In this document: piece after piece, positions 7,845 through 18,699 of the stretch
Numbering within the stretch: the stretch's first letter is position 1
Layout: the number at the start of each line of letters is the position of its first letter
Assembly: GCA_949152475.1 (NCBI GenBank)
Contig: OX424569.1
Location: forward strand, 22,419,170-22,483,169
Reading direction: 5' to 3'
DNA: 64,000 nt
DNA from: Terebella lapidaria
Lineage: Eukaryota; Annelida; Polychaeta; Terebellida; Terebellidae
Program-made: the position numbers and the translations under genes
Notes under the pieces: model-generated
What the model was told of the DNA's origin: nothing
What the model saw: only the letters and a program-made list of their open reading frames with translations
Databases searched by the model: none

Positions 7845-10234
7845 ACTGAAGAAAAAGAGAAAGCTGATGAGAAGGCATCTGCTGCAAAGACACACAAAAG
7901 AATACAGATTGAGCAAGTGGAGAGCTCTTCAGATGAGGAGGAAGGATTTTCAAAGTCTTCTATGCCCAAGTCCCCCAAAAGTCCTGATTCTTCCAAGAAT
8001 ACTGTCAGGGATTCCACAGTGCAGAACAAACCTGTGATACATGCGGACGCCAAAGGCCATGAGAAATCCCAGGGTAAAAAGGCTGCGAAATCTACAAAAT
8101 CACCAGAGAAGCAGGAGGGTGATGCTGAGAATGTCAAGAAGAGACCTGTTTCTGTCCCTGTGCTGAAGCGAGTGACACCATACGAGTTCATGCAGGCGTG
8201 GCTATCACTCAAAGGGTCAAACGACGTGGAATCCTACACAAATCTACTACGTCAGGTTGAGCCTAAAAGCCTTAAGTCAGGTATGTTGCCGTCCCACTTC
8301 AGGATCTACTAACCTCTCTAAATGCAAGTGAACTGTACATTCAGATAGAAGTGAATTCATGCCATTTTGGAATAGAATACATGATATGGAATTGACCTAT
8401 CCCAAATGCCCCTGAAATACTTCAGAAAACTTCTCTTTGGCCAATATCAAAGTTTTGTAGAAAATGACGTAAAAAGACTCGGACAAACTGGATTTGGGAT
8501 AGGTCAATTGGAAGGATGAAATGGTGATGACTTTTCTTGCCGACAGTGATCAGCAACAAGCTGGATGCAGACATGCTGATGACAGTGGTCAGGTGTACCA
8601 AACACCTTGTTGACAATGGTAAGGATAGCATGTTCTCAGATGTATGATAAATTTATACTTGTCTGTGATGTTATACACTGAGATATATCAAGTCATAAGT
8701 ACATACATTGTACTTACCAAATACTTCCCTATATATGGTTTTATTTTTGCCCTTAGTCGTTTCACAGATTCTGAGCTTGCGAGGAATTCGTGAAATGACT
8801 AAGGGCAAAAAACCGAACAGTGAAATGTATAAATTTACATAAAACTTATATAATAGTTAGAATGATTTGTTTATTCTGCACTGGTGAGCAGCTGAAGCCG
8901 AGAAGGCGCTGGAGTATCTTGTCAATCTTCCTCTGATACCGCGCTTCCAGATGGTGGCAATGTTCATGTCCTCCCAGGATAAACAAGGTCAGTTACACAC
9001 AGAAGTTTAATGGGAAATCCCGTCAAAGAATTGCCTCAACTTGCTACATGGTTTTAACAAGAAAATGCAGCTGACTGCGGGAGATGACATTAGAGCTCGA
9101 GCACATCAGCTACCATATCCTCCCCACATGATTCCAATTCATTCCCGTATATTATGATGAAAAACTTCTCCTACTTCATTCATATTCCTATTGAGTAAAC
9201 ATTCATTTTGAATTCAATGAAACGAATATGCCTGCTAAAATGTTATTGAACCTCAATAAAATATTCTTAAAATTATTGGAAACTATCAGGACTATCTGCA
9301 TCTGAGAACGAGATATAGCCCTAACACATGCCTAATGGGCCAATTGAAAGACCAGTTCGAAACAAAAAGGCTTCACAACCCAGGATGAAACACCCTGTCA
9401 AGTGATAAAATATGTCAAAATACGGTAAATGTAACCGTGGCAGCGCAGACGTATGGTTGTGTTTACTTCATAACGTGAAAGAAAGCCACAAGCGAGCTTA
9501 CATCGTGCATGCATGCACGAATTGCTGCTCAGAGAATATGTGTTCCAAAATACGTGTCATTGTGGTAAAATTTGCTTTGCATTCTGGGAACGTCAATTTC
9601 CACCGGCTCCGCAATTTTGGGACGTTTTTAGGCAACTGGAGCGTTTTACGTAATTTTTTCAAACCTAACACATCGATTTATGCATTATATATCTGTGGAA
9701 TATTCAAAATTTGCTATCAATTCGAGAGATTTCATGTCAAGGACGAAGAAAATCCTCATTTGGAGTAGGTGTCTAAACGTTCACATGCCACTACGAGCGT
9801 CGATAGGTTGGCATGAAAACTCCATAAGAAAGTCAGCACATAGACATGTAGAGAGTTGGGGGCTTCGCCCCCAACGCTCTAATGTCAAAAATGATTGATT
9901 TAAGATTCCATGGAATTTTGACTTCTCAGTTCTGGAAGTTAATTATGTGAAATATGTCCATGATTCTCCAACAAGCTGATTCAAATTTCAACTTGTTTAA
10001 ATCAGCATCATTTGTGTGGCTAAATGTATTGACCACAAACACAAGTGAGGAAATGGTTGATGCAACAACAACTCTAACATACATTTAGTGAAATATCACT
10101 GGACAAAATATACTGATACTTTTTTATGTGTATTCACAGAACTATCATCTGTGGTTGAGAAACTTCAGGGAAAAGTCAGCGAAGACACTCTGGCCAAAGG
10201 ACTGATCATCATTCGCAAGCAGTTCAAGCTTTGA
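7845..10234 (+). CDS. SPAG1: SPAG1-like protein, last four exons (RPAP3_C domain)
   Basis: Four exons splice in frame to a 232-residue C-terminus: 7845-8280, 8547-8618, 8892-8987 and 10140-10234. All three internal introns are phase 1 with GT-AG borders (CAG/gtatgt, ATG/gtaagg, AAG/gtcagt). The first ~105 residues are an acidic and Lys/Ser-rich linker with a casein-kinase-like SSSDEEE. The RPAP3_C domain follows: VTPYEFMQAW, YTNLLRQVEPKSL, VISNKLDADML, FQMVAMFMSSQDK, ending LIIIRKQFKL. In SPAG1 and RPAP3 this domain contacts RUVBL1/2 in R2TP-type HSP90 cochaperone complexes; SPAG1 assembles axonemal dynein arms in the cytoplasm. The wording PYEF and ISNKL fits SPAG1 better than RPAP3 from memory. 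The N-terminal TPR exons lie outside the window or beyond the LINE. Confidence 0.75.
8547..8618 (+). CDS. SPAG1: SPAG1-like exon, 72 nt
   Basis: Bordered by ttgccgacag and gtaagg. It encodes VISNKLDADMLMTVVR... and keeps phase 1 at both ends, so skipping it would keep the frame. It is one helix pair of the RPAP3_C fold. Confidence 0.75.
8744..8811. repeat. Intronic hairpin, 22-bp arms
   Basis: The left arm 8744-8765 and right arm 8790-8811 are inverted copies (TTTTTGCCCTTAGTC and its complement, one mismatch over 22 bp) around a 24-nt loop. This could be a remnant of a small TIR or hairpin element. Confidence 0.7.
8892..8987 (+). CDS. SPAG1: SPAG1-like exon, 96 nt
   Basis: Acceptor gtgagcag, donor AAG/gtcagt. 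It encodes AEAEKALEYLVNLP and RFQMVAMFMSSQDKQ, the conserved 'RF..v.MFMs..dK' segment of RPAP3_C domains. Both borders are phase 1. Confidence 0.75.
10140..10234 (+). CDS. SPAG1: SPAG1-like terminal exon
   Basis: The acceptor is tgtgtattcacag. The exon encodes ELSSVVEKLQGKVSEDTL and ends IIIRKQFKL before TGA, matching the end of the RPAP3_C domain (compare the human SPAG1 ending in LKRQYEL). The long intron before it, 8988-10139, shows no other feature. Confidence 0.75.
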
Positions 10235-10930
10235 TGTCGACTATAACTTCAATAGTTACTGACTTATTGTATCCTCGAATGATAAGTCTGAGATGTTATG
10301 GTTTAGGTCATGGTACCGTAGCGGTCATAAAGATTTTACAAACTCATGCTGTGGGTCGTGCCAGGTTGCTGATCCAGCAGTCTTAGTTGCCCTTGAATCA
10401 CTCGTTCTATACTTGTTCCTTCTACGCCTCCCCCCATACAGCCCCACACCCGTGATTAGTGGCAAGTTAGTATACTTACATCTAGAGTAATGTTTCAGAC
10501 AAGACCTTTTCATTTGTCGCAAGGTGATTTTAACAGGCTACCAATACTCTATGACCGAACTACTCCGCTAGAAAAAACCCAATTAGCTATCAAGAAGACC
10601 TGCAACCTAAAGCAAAATGATCATCTTTAATTAATACATGTAAACGGACCTGATGTTAGACTATTCTGTCAGTTCTGGATTTGTTGATTATTGAAACATG
10701 ATTGAAAGCCTTGCTGATCTAACAGGCATTACCAGTAATACCAGGAGAGAACTGCCCAACATCCGGAGAACATAATATAAACCTAAGCTACTTTTGTTTG
10801 GAGGTTATATCTGCAAAACTGCAGAATCTATTGATTGCATATGCAACTTTTGAATGTGTGGAGCGGTTGGGGTACAAACTGGCTAAAATACGATTTTGTG
10901 GTCAATCTGGCAAACGACCTTTATTAAACC
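10235..10930. other. 3' untranslated and intergenic sequence, no other gene seen
   Basis: This follows the SPAG1-like stop codon. I see no clear AATAAA close by and no coding frame with recognisable content. Confidence 0.4.
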
Positions 10931-11247
10931 TATAGCTCGAAAGAATTTCTGCTGATTCATCCTTGAGGCTTTCATGCATATCTCGGACTTGGATTTTCGT
11001 TTTCATCAATATCTTGGAAATGGCGCGTCGAAATTTTGGACTTGTCGTCCTAGACAAATTTGTCTAAGGAGTATTAGGGATGACCTTTGACCTTGACCTT
11101 AAATTTGTTCACTGAGTCGGTATTTTTCCTTTTCGTCGATATCTCTGAAACGGTGCGCCGTATAGCAAAACGGACATTATTTTTGGACTTGATATTAAGG
11201 ATGAACTTTGACCTTAACCCGAAATTTTTTGCTGATTCGGCATTTTT
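10931..11247. repeat. Diverged copies of the ~148-bp 'TCGATATCTC' repeat
   Basis: Two degenerate units share GCTGATTC, ATATCTCGGA-like, TAGACAAATTTGTCTAAG and GATGACCTTTGACCTTGACC blocks with the array at 63.18-64.0 kb. The second unit is interrupted at its CATTTTT by the first HINE 5' end. Confidence 0.75.
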
Positions 11248-11929
11248 AGGTTACCGGACCTTTGGTCCGCTAACCTATTGGCATGGCGTTGCGTCCGGCG
11301 TCCGGCGTCGGCGTCGGCATCGTCCACATTTTTAGGTTACCGGACCTTTGGTCCGATAACCTATTGCCGTGGCGTTGCGTCCGTCGTCCGTCGTCGTCCG
11401 TCGTCGTCGTCCGTCTACATTTTTAGGTTACCGGACCTATGGTCCGATAACCTATTGGCATGGCGTTACGTCCGTCGTCCGTCGTCCGTCCGTCCGTCCG
11501 TCGTCCGTTCACATTTTTATCTTTAAAGTATGTGATCGAATCTTTCTGAAATTTTGCACAAAAATACCTAAAAATATTTCAAGGAAAGGTTTTTTTTTGT
11601 TTTTCGATTTTCGCATTTGTTTCAAAATGGCGGCCGTTTTCGACGAAAAATGCCTGATTTTGGACTTTGGCGGCCATTTTCTCAAAAACTGTTCAGTAAC
11701 TTTTTTTCTTTTTGATACACAACACTCCTCATATGTACTCCTGTGATGTGTATAAGTTTCGTTGCGCTTGAATTGCTCGAAGTGGGCCATTTTGGGCCAA
11801 ACTTGGCCCAAATGGGACTTTCCTATGTTAAATTTTCCTATGCTTTATAATGGGACACATTATGCCTTATATCTCACTTAATATTGAGATTAGAGACTAG
11901 GAATCAATTGTGGACATATAGGAAATGAT

Positions 11930-13120
11930 ATATGCTGAATATTCTCGTGACCTTGAGTTTGACCTCTGACCTCAGTTTCAAGGTCAAAGAACAAAATGGC
12001 TAATATCTCGCTTATTATCGACTTTACAGCTTAGAAATCAATTGTGGACATATAAGAAATGATATATACCGAATATTCTGATGACCTTGAATTTGACCTT
12101 TGACCTCATTTTCAAGGTCACAGGACAAAATGGCTAATATCTCACTTCTTATCGACTTTACAGCTTAGGAATCAATTATGAACATATAGGAAATGATATA
12201 TGCAGATTATTGTTGTGACCTTGAATTTGACCTTCGACCTCATTTTCAAGGTCACGGGACAAAATGGCTAATATCTCACTTATTATCGATTTTACAGCTT
12301 AGTGATCAATTGTTGACATGTAGGAAATGGTATATGCTGAATATTCACGTGACCTTGAATTTGACCTTTGACCTCATTTTCAAGGTCACGGGACAAAATG
12401 GCTAATATCTCGCTTATTATCGACTTTACAGCTTAGGAATCAAATATGGACATACAGGAAAGGATATACGCTGAATATTCTGATGACCTCAAATTTGACC
12501 TTTGACCTTATTTTCAAGGTCATAGCACAAAATTGCTAATATCTCGCTTATTATCGACTTTACGGCTTAGGAGTCAATTGTGAACATATAGGAAATGATA
12601 TATGCTGAATATTCTCGTGACCTTGAATTTGACTTTTGACCTCATTTCCAAGGTCGCAGGACAAAATTGCTAATATCTCGCTTATAATCGACTTTATGGC
12701 TTAGGAATCAATTGTGAACATATAGGAAATGATATATGCTGAATATTCTCGTGACCTTGAATTTGACCTTTGACCTCATTTTCAAGGTCACAGGACAAAA
12801 TGGCCAATATCTTGCTTTTTAGCGATTTTGCAGCTTAGGAATCAATTGTGAACATATAGGAAATGATATATGCTGAATATTCTAGTGACCTTGAATTTGA
12901 CCCTTGCCCTAAATTTCAAGGTTAGTCATTTTATTTTCAAGGTCAGAATACAAAATGGCTTATATCTCGCTTATTATCAAATTTACAGCTTAGAGGTCCA
13001 TAGTGAACATATAGGAAATGATGTATGCTGAATATTTTGGTGTTCTAGAATTTGACCTTTGATCTCATTTTCAAGGTCAGAGAACAAAATGGCTAATATG
13101 TCGCTTATTATCATCTTTAC
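11930..13120. repeat. HINE ~134-bp monomer array (first block)
   Basis: About nine monomers. Each has the order GACCTTGAATTTGACC, TTTGACCTCATTTTCAAGGTCA, ACAAAATGGCTAATATCTC, CGACTTTACAGCTTAG, AATCAATTGTG, CATATAGGAAATGATATATG. The GACCTTTGACCTC part is a direct repeat (DR1 on the other strand), and TCAAGGTCA is an ERR/SF-1-type extended half-site. The same monomer fills most HINEs in the window. Confidence 0.9.
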
Positions 13121-13672
13121 ATCTGCCCCTGATGACGCCAGTGTGTCTTTGGATAAACTATTTGGTCGGGCTTTGTTTCTATTGCAAAATGTTGTATTTT
13201 ACCTTTCTTATTGGCATCATCAAAATTTGATTGTATTGGTGGTAATAGATTGATACTTACATTTGTACCACTGAGTCGGTGTCACTACTGGCGGACGTTA
13301 AATCTGTCCCCGAGGATACCATCAACTCAGTAGCCTTCGGGCTTGTGATTGGGTACTTTTGTACTTGTCATGTATCTATTACATGGGGTTAGATTCGGAT
13401 TTCTAAATTATTTTCATAGGTTGTTGGGCAGTTGTATACTAATTCCATCTGGTGTACAGTAGAAACAACTACATTTAACACATTGTCTGCCCCTGAAGAC
13501 GCCAGTGTGTCTTTGGATAAACTATTTGGTCGGGCTTTGTTTGTTTCTATTGCAAAATGTAGTATTTTACGTTTCTTATTGGCATCATCAAAATCTGATT
13601 GTATTGGTGGTAATAGATTGATACTTACATTTACAGCATAGGAATCAATTGCGAATATAGAGGAATGATATA
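13121..13672. repeat. HINE internal module with a repeated 'GCCCCTGATGACGCC' block
   Basis: Two direct copies (about 13123-13250 and 13489-13620) of a block containing GACGCCAGTGTGTCTTTGG and TTGGTCGGGCTTTGTTT, split by a CTGAGTCGGTGTCACT segment. The same module is found at 19685-20190 and, rearranged, at 27371-28300. It has no conserved coding frame. Confidence 0.75.
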
Positions 13673-14462
13673 CAGTAGAACTCCAGTAATGTGGTCACCC
13701 ATCGTACCAGTGATTTTGGCCACATTATAGGAGTGGCCACATTATAGGACTCAAGCCATATTTTGCACCGGCCATATTGTTTATCTGATGTTAACTCAAG
13801 CGAAAATCAACATATATTATACAATTTGTACATGTGTATGAGTTAAATAAAACATGTACATGTAGTTTATATGTGAATAGCATTTTATTGAACCAAGTTA
13901 TATCATAAATGTAATATTTGAAACACAAATACTAAAATGTCAATACAGTTTACTAACAGAATATTTAGAACAACTGAATGTCACTTTTTGAAGAAAGATG
14001 TGATTGTTGTTTGGCGGCGTTTAGCCAAATCATGATCAACATGATACGAGTACGAGGTTTGTTTATCAACGTTTGGGTAAGCCAAGAGAAGAAAGGTGTG
14101 AAGAAGTGACATGCAGACAGCCGGTCGGCTTGCTGCTCTTGGCTAATGTAAATGTTCAGCTGACCGCATCGGTGAATGAAGACTTGCAGACGGCTGGCCG
14201 CTTGAGGCTAATGTTCAATTGACCGCATCAGTGAGTTTGGGGGGGGGGGGGGGGGACGTTGGCTGCTTGGTGGCCGTATTGTGTGATTTTATGGGCTTTT
14301 GTGACCAGATACACTGACCGCATTGTGGATAAGGGGAGTGGCCACATTATAGGCGTAACCTTAACATGTAAATGCCTATGCTGGCGTTCGGGACCAATGC
14401 ATCTGACCACAATGCATGGGTTGACCACATTTCTGGAGTGACCGCAGGCTGGAGTTCTCCTG
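13673..14462. mobile_element. Tc1/mariner-superfamily MITE, TA target duplication
   Basis: Comparison with the empty site at ~20205 shows a 790-bp insertion into GATATATACTG with a duplicated TA. The ends are CAGTAGAACTCCAG and the complement of CTGGAGTTCTCCTG, with longer imperfect arms holding AATGTGGTCAC and CACATTATAGG. The TA target and CAG/CTG ends suit a pogo/Tigger-like family. No transposase frame survives. A G19 run lies at ~14238-14256. The arms differ at several positions, so it is not brand new. Confidence 0.85.
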
Positions 14463-16271
14463 TATACTGAATATTTTCATAACCTTGAACTTGAACTTTG
14501 ACCTCATTTTCAAGGTCACATCACAGAATGGCTAATGTCTCACTTATTATCGACTTTACAGCTTAGGAATTTATTGTGGACATACTAGAAGTGATATATT
14601 TGTTGAAAATTTCATGACCTTGAATTTATCAGTGACTTTATTTTCAAGGTCACTGGACAAAAGGCTAATATCTAAAATGTATTTTGTCCGGTAACCTTTC
14701 TTAGCCCTTGGGCTAATTTTTATCTTTAAAGTTTACGATCGGATCTTTCTGAAATTTTGCACAAAAATGCCTAAAAATATTTCGAGATATTTTTTAGTTT
14801 TTTGATTTTCGCAATTATTTCAAAATGGCGGCTATTTTCGTCGAAAAATGGCCAATTTTGGACTTTGATGGTCGTTTTCTCAAAATCTGTTCAGTAACTT
14901 TTTTTCTTTTTGATACATAACACTCCTCATATGTACCCCTATGATGTCTATAAATTTCGTTGCGCTTGAATCGCTCGAAGTGGGCCATTTTGGCCCAAAC
15001 TCGGCCCAAATGGGACTTTCCCATGTTAAATTCTCCTATGCTTTATAATGGGACACATTATGCCTAATATCTCACTTAATATTGAGATTAGAGACTAGGA
15101 ATCAATTGTGGACATATAGGAAATGATATATGCTGAATATCCTCGTGACCTTGAATTTGACCTCTGACCTCAATTCAAGGTCAGAGCTTAAAATGGCTGA
15201 TATCTCGCTTATTATCGACTCTACAGCTTAGCAATCAATTGTGGACATATAGGAAATGATATATTCTGAATATTCTCGTGACCTTGAATTTGACCTCTGA
15301 CCTCAGTTTCAAGGTCAGAGCACAAAATGGCTTATATCTCGCCTATTATCGACTCTACAGCTTAGGAATCAATTGTGGACATATAGGAAATGATATATTC
15401 TGAATATTCTCGTGACCTTGAATTTGACCTCTGACCTCAGTTTCAAGGTCAGAGCACAAAATGGCTTATATCTCGCTTATTATCGACTCTACAGCTTAGG
15501 AATCAATTGTGGACATATAGGAAATGATATATGCTGAATATTCTGATGACCTTGATTTGACCTTCGACCTCATTTTCAAGGTCACAGGACAAAATGGCTA
15601 ATATCTCGCTTGTTATCGACTTTACAGCTTAGCAATCAATTATGAACATATAGGAAATGATATATGCAGATTATTGTCATGACCTTGAATTTGACCTTTG
15701 ACCTCATTTTCAAGGTCACAGGACAAAATGGCTAATATCTCACTTATTATCGATTTTACAGCTTAGGCATCAATTGTGGACATATAGGAAATGATATATG
15801 CTGAATATTCTCGTGACCTTGAATTTGACCTCTGACCTCATTTCCAAGGTCCAAGGACAAACTGGCTCATATGTTGCTCCTCTATTGACTGTATGGCTTG
15901 GGAATCAATTGTGGACATGATATACATGATATAGAAAATGATATACACTGAATATTTTGATGACCTTGAATTTGACCTTTGCCCCTTCATTTTCAAGGCT
16001 ACAGCATAAAATTGCTAATATCTCTCTGATTATTGAACTTACAGCTTAGCAATCAACTGTGGACATGATATATGCTTAATGTTATATATGCTGAATATTC
16101 TCTTGACCTTAAATTCAACCAGTGACCTGGCTAACACCTAAAATATTAAACATTGTCCGGTAACCTATCTTTGGCCCTTGGCCTAATTTTTAGGTTACCG
16201 GACCTTTGGTCCGATAACCTATTGCCGTGGCGTTGCGTCCGTCGTCCGTCCGTCCGTCCGTCCGTCCGTCC

Positions 16272-16424
16272 GGGCGGACGAGAGTATGGTTGTGTGACTA
16301 GAAAAGGCACACAACCATAAGTTGTGAGGAAATTTCTTCTTGTGTGCCTATTTTGGGGAGTTGTGTGCCTATTTTAGATAGGAAATTTAACATGTAAAAG
16401 GCACACAAGAAGGTCTCGTCCGCA
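16272..16424. other. Word-repeat cassette 1 inside the GTCC microsatellite
   Basis: About 153 bp are bounded by the inverted pair GCGGACGAGA (16274-16283) and TCTCGTCCGC (16414-16423). Inside, the word TTGTGTGCCTATTTT occurs twice forward, its complement AAAAGGCACACAA twice, and a variant TTGTGTGACTAG once. Its left border aligns with cassette 2 at 42.29 kb (ACGA..GTAT..TTGTG.GACTA.AAAA) and both end in GTCCGCAC. No coding frame. Confidence 0.75.
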
Positions 16425-17003
16425 CGTCCGTCCGTCCGTCGTCCGTTCACATTTTTATCTTTAAAGTTTATGGTCGAATATTTCTGAAATTTTGCACAAA
16501 AATACCTAAAAATATTTCCAGGAAAGGTTTTTTTTAGTTTTTTGATTTTCGCATTTTTTTCAAAATGGCGGCCTTTTTCGTCGAAAAATGGCCAATTTTG
16601 GACTTTGACGGTCGTTTTCTCAAAATCTGTTCAGTAACTTTTTCTCTTATTGATGCATGACACTCCTCCTATGTACCCCTTTGACATGTATAAATTTCGT
16701 TGCCCTTGAATCGCTCGAAGTGGGCCATTTTGGGCCCAAACTCGGCCCAAATGGGACTTTCCCATGTTAAATTCTCCTATGCTTTATAATGGGATACATT
16801 AAGCCTAATATCTCACTTAAAATTGAAATTAGAGACTAAGAATCAATTGTGGACATATAGGAAATGATATATGCTGAATATTCTCGCGACCTTGAATTTG
16901 ACCTCTGACATTGGTTTCAAGGTCATAGCGGCCGTTCTCGTCGAAAATGGCTAATTTTGGACTTTGATGGTCGTTTTCTCAAAATCTGTTCAGTAACTTT
17001 TTT

Positions 17004-18539
17004 AGGTTACCGGACCTTTGGTCCGATAACCTATTGGCATGGCGTTGCGTCCGTCGTCCGTCCGTCCGTCCGTCCGTCCGTCCGTCCGGCGTTAACATTT
17101 TTATCTTTAAAGTTAATGATCGAATCTTTCTGAAATTTTGCACAAAAATGCCTAAAAATATTTTGAGAAGGAGGTATTTTTTTGTTTTTTGATTTTCGCA
17201 TTTTTTTCAAAATGGCGGCCGTTTTTGTCGAAAAACGCTCAATTTTGGACTTTGACGGCCATTTTCTCAAAAACTGTCTGATCAGTTTTGAGTTTTTGGT
17301 TTCAAAAGATTCCCCTCATATACCTCTGTGATATGTATAAGTTTGGTTGCCCTAAATTCGCCGGTTTCCGTGTGGCGGCCATTTTGAATTTTTGGCGGGT
17401 CGGCGAAAAAAATTTTTTTCGCCCCAAATCGCATTACTATCCATTTTGGGCCATTTCTAGGGCCAAAAAAAATTTTCACCCTTTGAAAAAAATTTTGGAC
17501 TTGAAAAATTTTCAGCAGTTTTTTCCTTCATAATGGGAGCTGTCCGGACTGTACTCATAGAACGCTTGAAGATAGAGCTTAGAAATTGGCACTTTCAAAT
17601 GGGAAGTCATATATGGCGACTTGTGTGGTGACCTTGAATTTGACCTTGGATGACCTTGAAAGGTCAAAACAGCCATTTTTGGGTCAAAAAACGCTCAAAT
17701 TTGCACCTGGTCTGTATTTTCTCAAAAACTGTCTGATCAGTTTTGAGATTTTTGCTTAAGAAGATTCCTCTTATATACCTCTGTGACGTGTATAAGTTTT
17801 GATGCCCTTGAATCGCCGATCTCAGTGTGGCGGCCATTTTGAATTTTTGACGAGTCGCCGAAAAAATTTTTTTTCGCCCCAAATCGCATTACTATCCATT
17901 TTGGGCCATTTCTAAGCAAAAAAAAATTTTCACCCTTTGAAAAAAATTTTGGACTTGGAAAATTTTCGGCACTTTTTTCCTTCAAAATGGGAGCTGTCTG
18001 GACTGTACTGATAGAACGCTTGAAGATAGAGCTTAGAAATTGGCACTTTCAAATGGGAAGTCATATATGGCGACTTGTGTGGTGATCTTGAATTTGACCT
18101 TCGATGACCTTGAAAGGTCAAAACAGCCATTTTGGGGTCAAAAAATGCCCAGATTTGCCTCTGTAGATGAAATACTTGCAGATAGAACTCATGTTTGCAG
18201 TATGAACATATAGGAAGACATATATGGCACAACTAATGATGACCTTGGAACTTGACGTCAGATGACCTTGAGTGCCGAATGTCTGACTTGGAATGTGTAA
18301 ATTGACCTGAGCGGCCTAAACGATTCCACCCAAAATATAGAATATCAAATGCCGCACACATACATGTAATGGTAACATCGAAGTTCATACGGATGACCTT
18401 GATTGGTAAATCCCAAGGTCATATGTTTACACTGCGAACCTTGATCGGTAAATCTCAAGGTCTGTTACCTGCCAATGCTGCCATGCATGGCCAAACCAAA
18501 ATTGTCCGGTAACCTATCTTAGCCTTTGGGCTAATTTTT
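17004..18539 (+). mobile_element. Nested HINE, 'GCCCCAAATCGC' subfamily
   Basis: It runs from AGGTTACCGGACC at 17004 to GTCCGGTAACC plus AGCCTTTGGGCTAA near 18537, inserted in the T-run of another HINE. The body is not the 134-bp array but a ~455-bp unit present twice (about 17280-17735 and 17735-18150), each with CTGATCAGTTTTGAG, GTGGCGGCCATTTTGAA and CGCATTACTATCCATTTTGG. Close relatives are at 42216-43940 and 61810-62910. Confidence 0.82.
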
Positions 18540-18699
18540 CTTATTGATGCATAACACTCCTCATATGTACTTCTGTGACATGTATAAATTTCGTTGCGCT
18601 TGAATCACTCGAAGTGGGCCATTTTGGGCCCAAACTCGGCCCAGATGTGACTTTCCCATGTTAAATTTTCCCATGCTTTATAATGGGACACATCAAGCC

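Larger units (their letters stand above)
11248..16190 (+). mobile_element. Nested HINEs (Helentron-type non-autonomous), three stacked 5' ends
   Basis: Three 5' ends with hairpin AGGTTACCGGACC / GGTCCG(A)TAACCT start at 11248, 11334 and 11425. Each is followed by GGCGTTGCGTCCG and a GTC/GTCC microsatellite, and the first two are cut at ACATTTTT by the next. Two 3' ends close the stack: GTCCGGTAACCT plus hairpin at ~14690-14720 and ~16155-16190. After the first, the interrupted sequence resumes exactly with TATCTTTAAAG. The 12-bp AGGTTACCGGAC is inverted near the 3' end, and a GGGCTAA-type hairpin closes the element; this asymmetric layout is that of Helitron2/Helentron elements. No protein is encoded. 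Most of the body is a ~134-bp monomer array. Confidence 0.8.

Noticed and set aside
7917-8312. Single-exon protein of 131 residues
   Set aside because: Its last part reads past a good donor (CAG/gtatgt at 8280); the frame joins the next exon in phase 1 and completes an RPAP3_C domain.
11278-11746. Arg/Ser/Val-rich frames in HINE 5' ends (RRPSSVRPSV type)
   Set aside because: By-products of GTC/GTCC microsatellites; the same pattern opens in every copy in whichever frame the repeat allows, without a conserved start or end.
14238-14256. G19 run as a G-quadruplex signal
   Set aside because: A mononucleotide run within a MITE; slippage or assembly length error is as likely, and nothing else supports a regulatory role.
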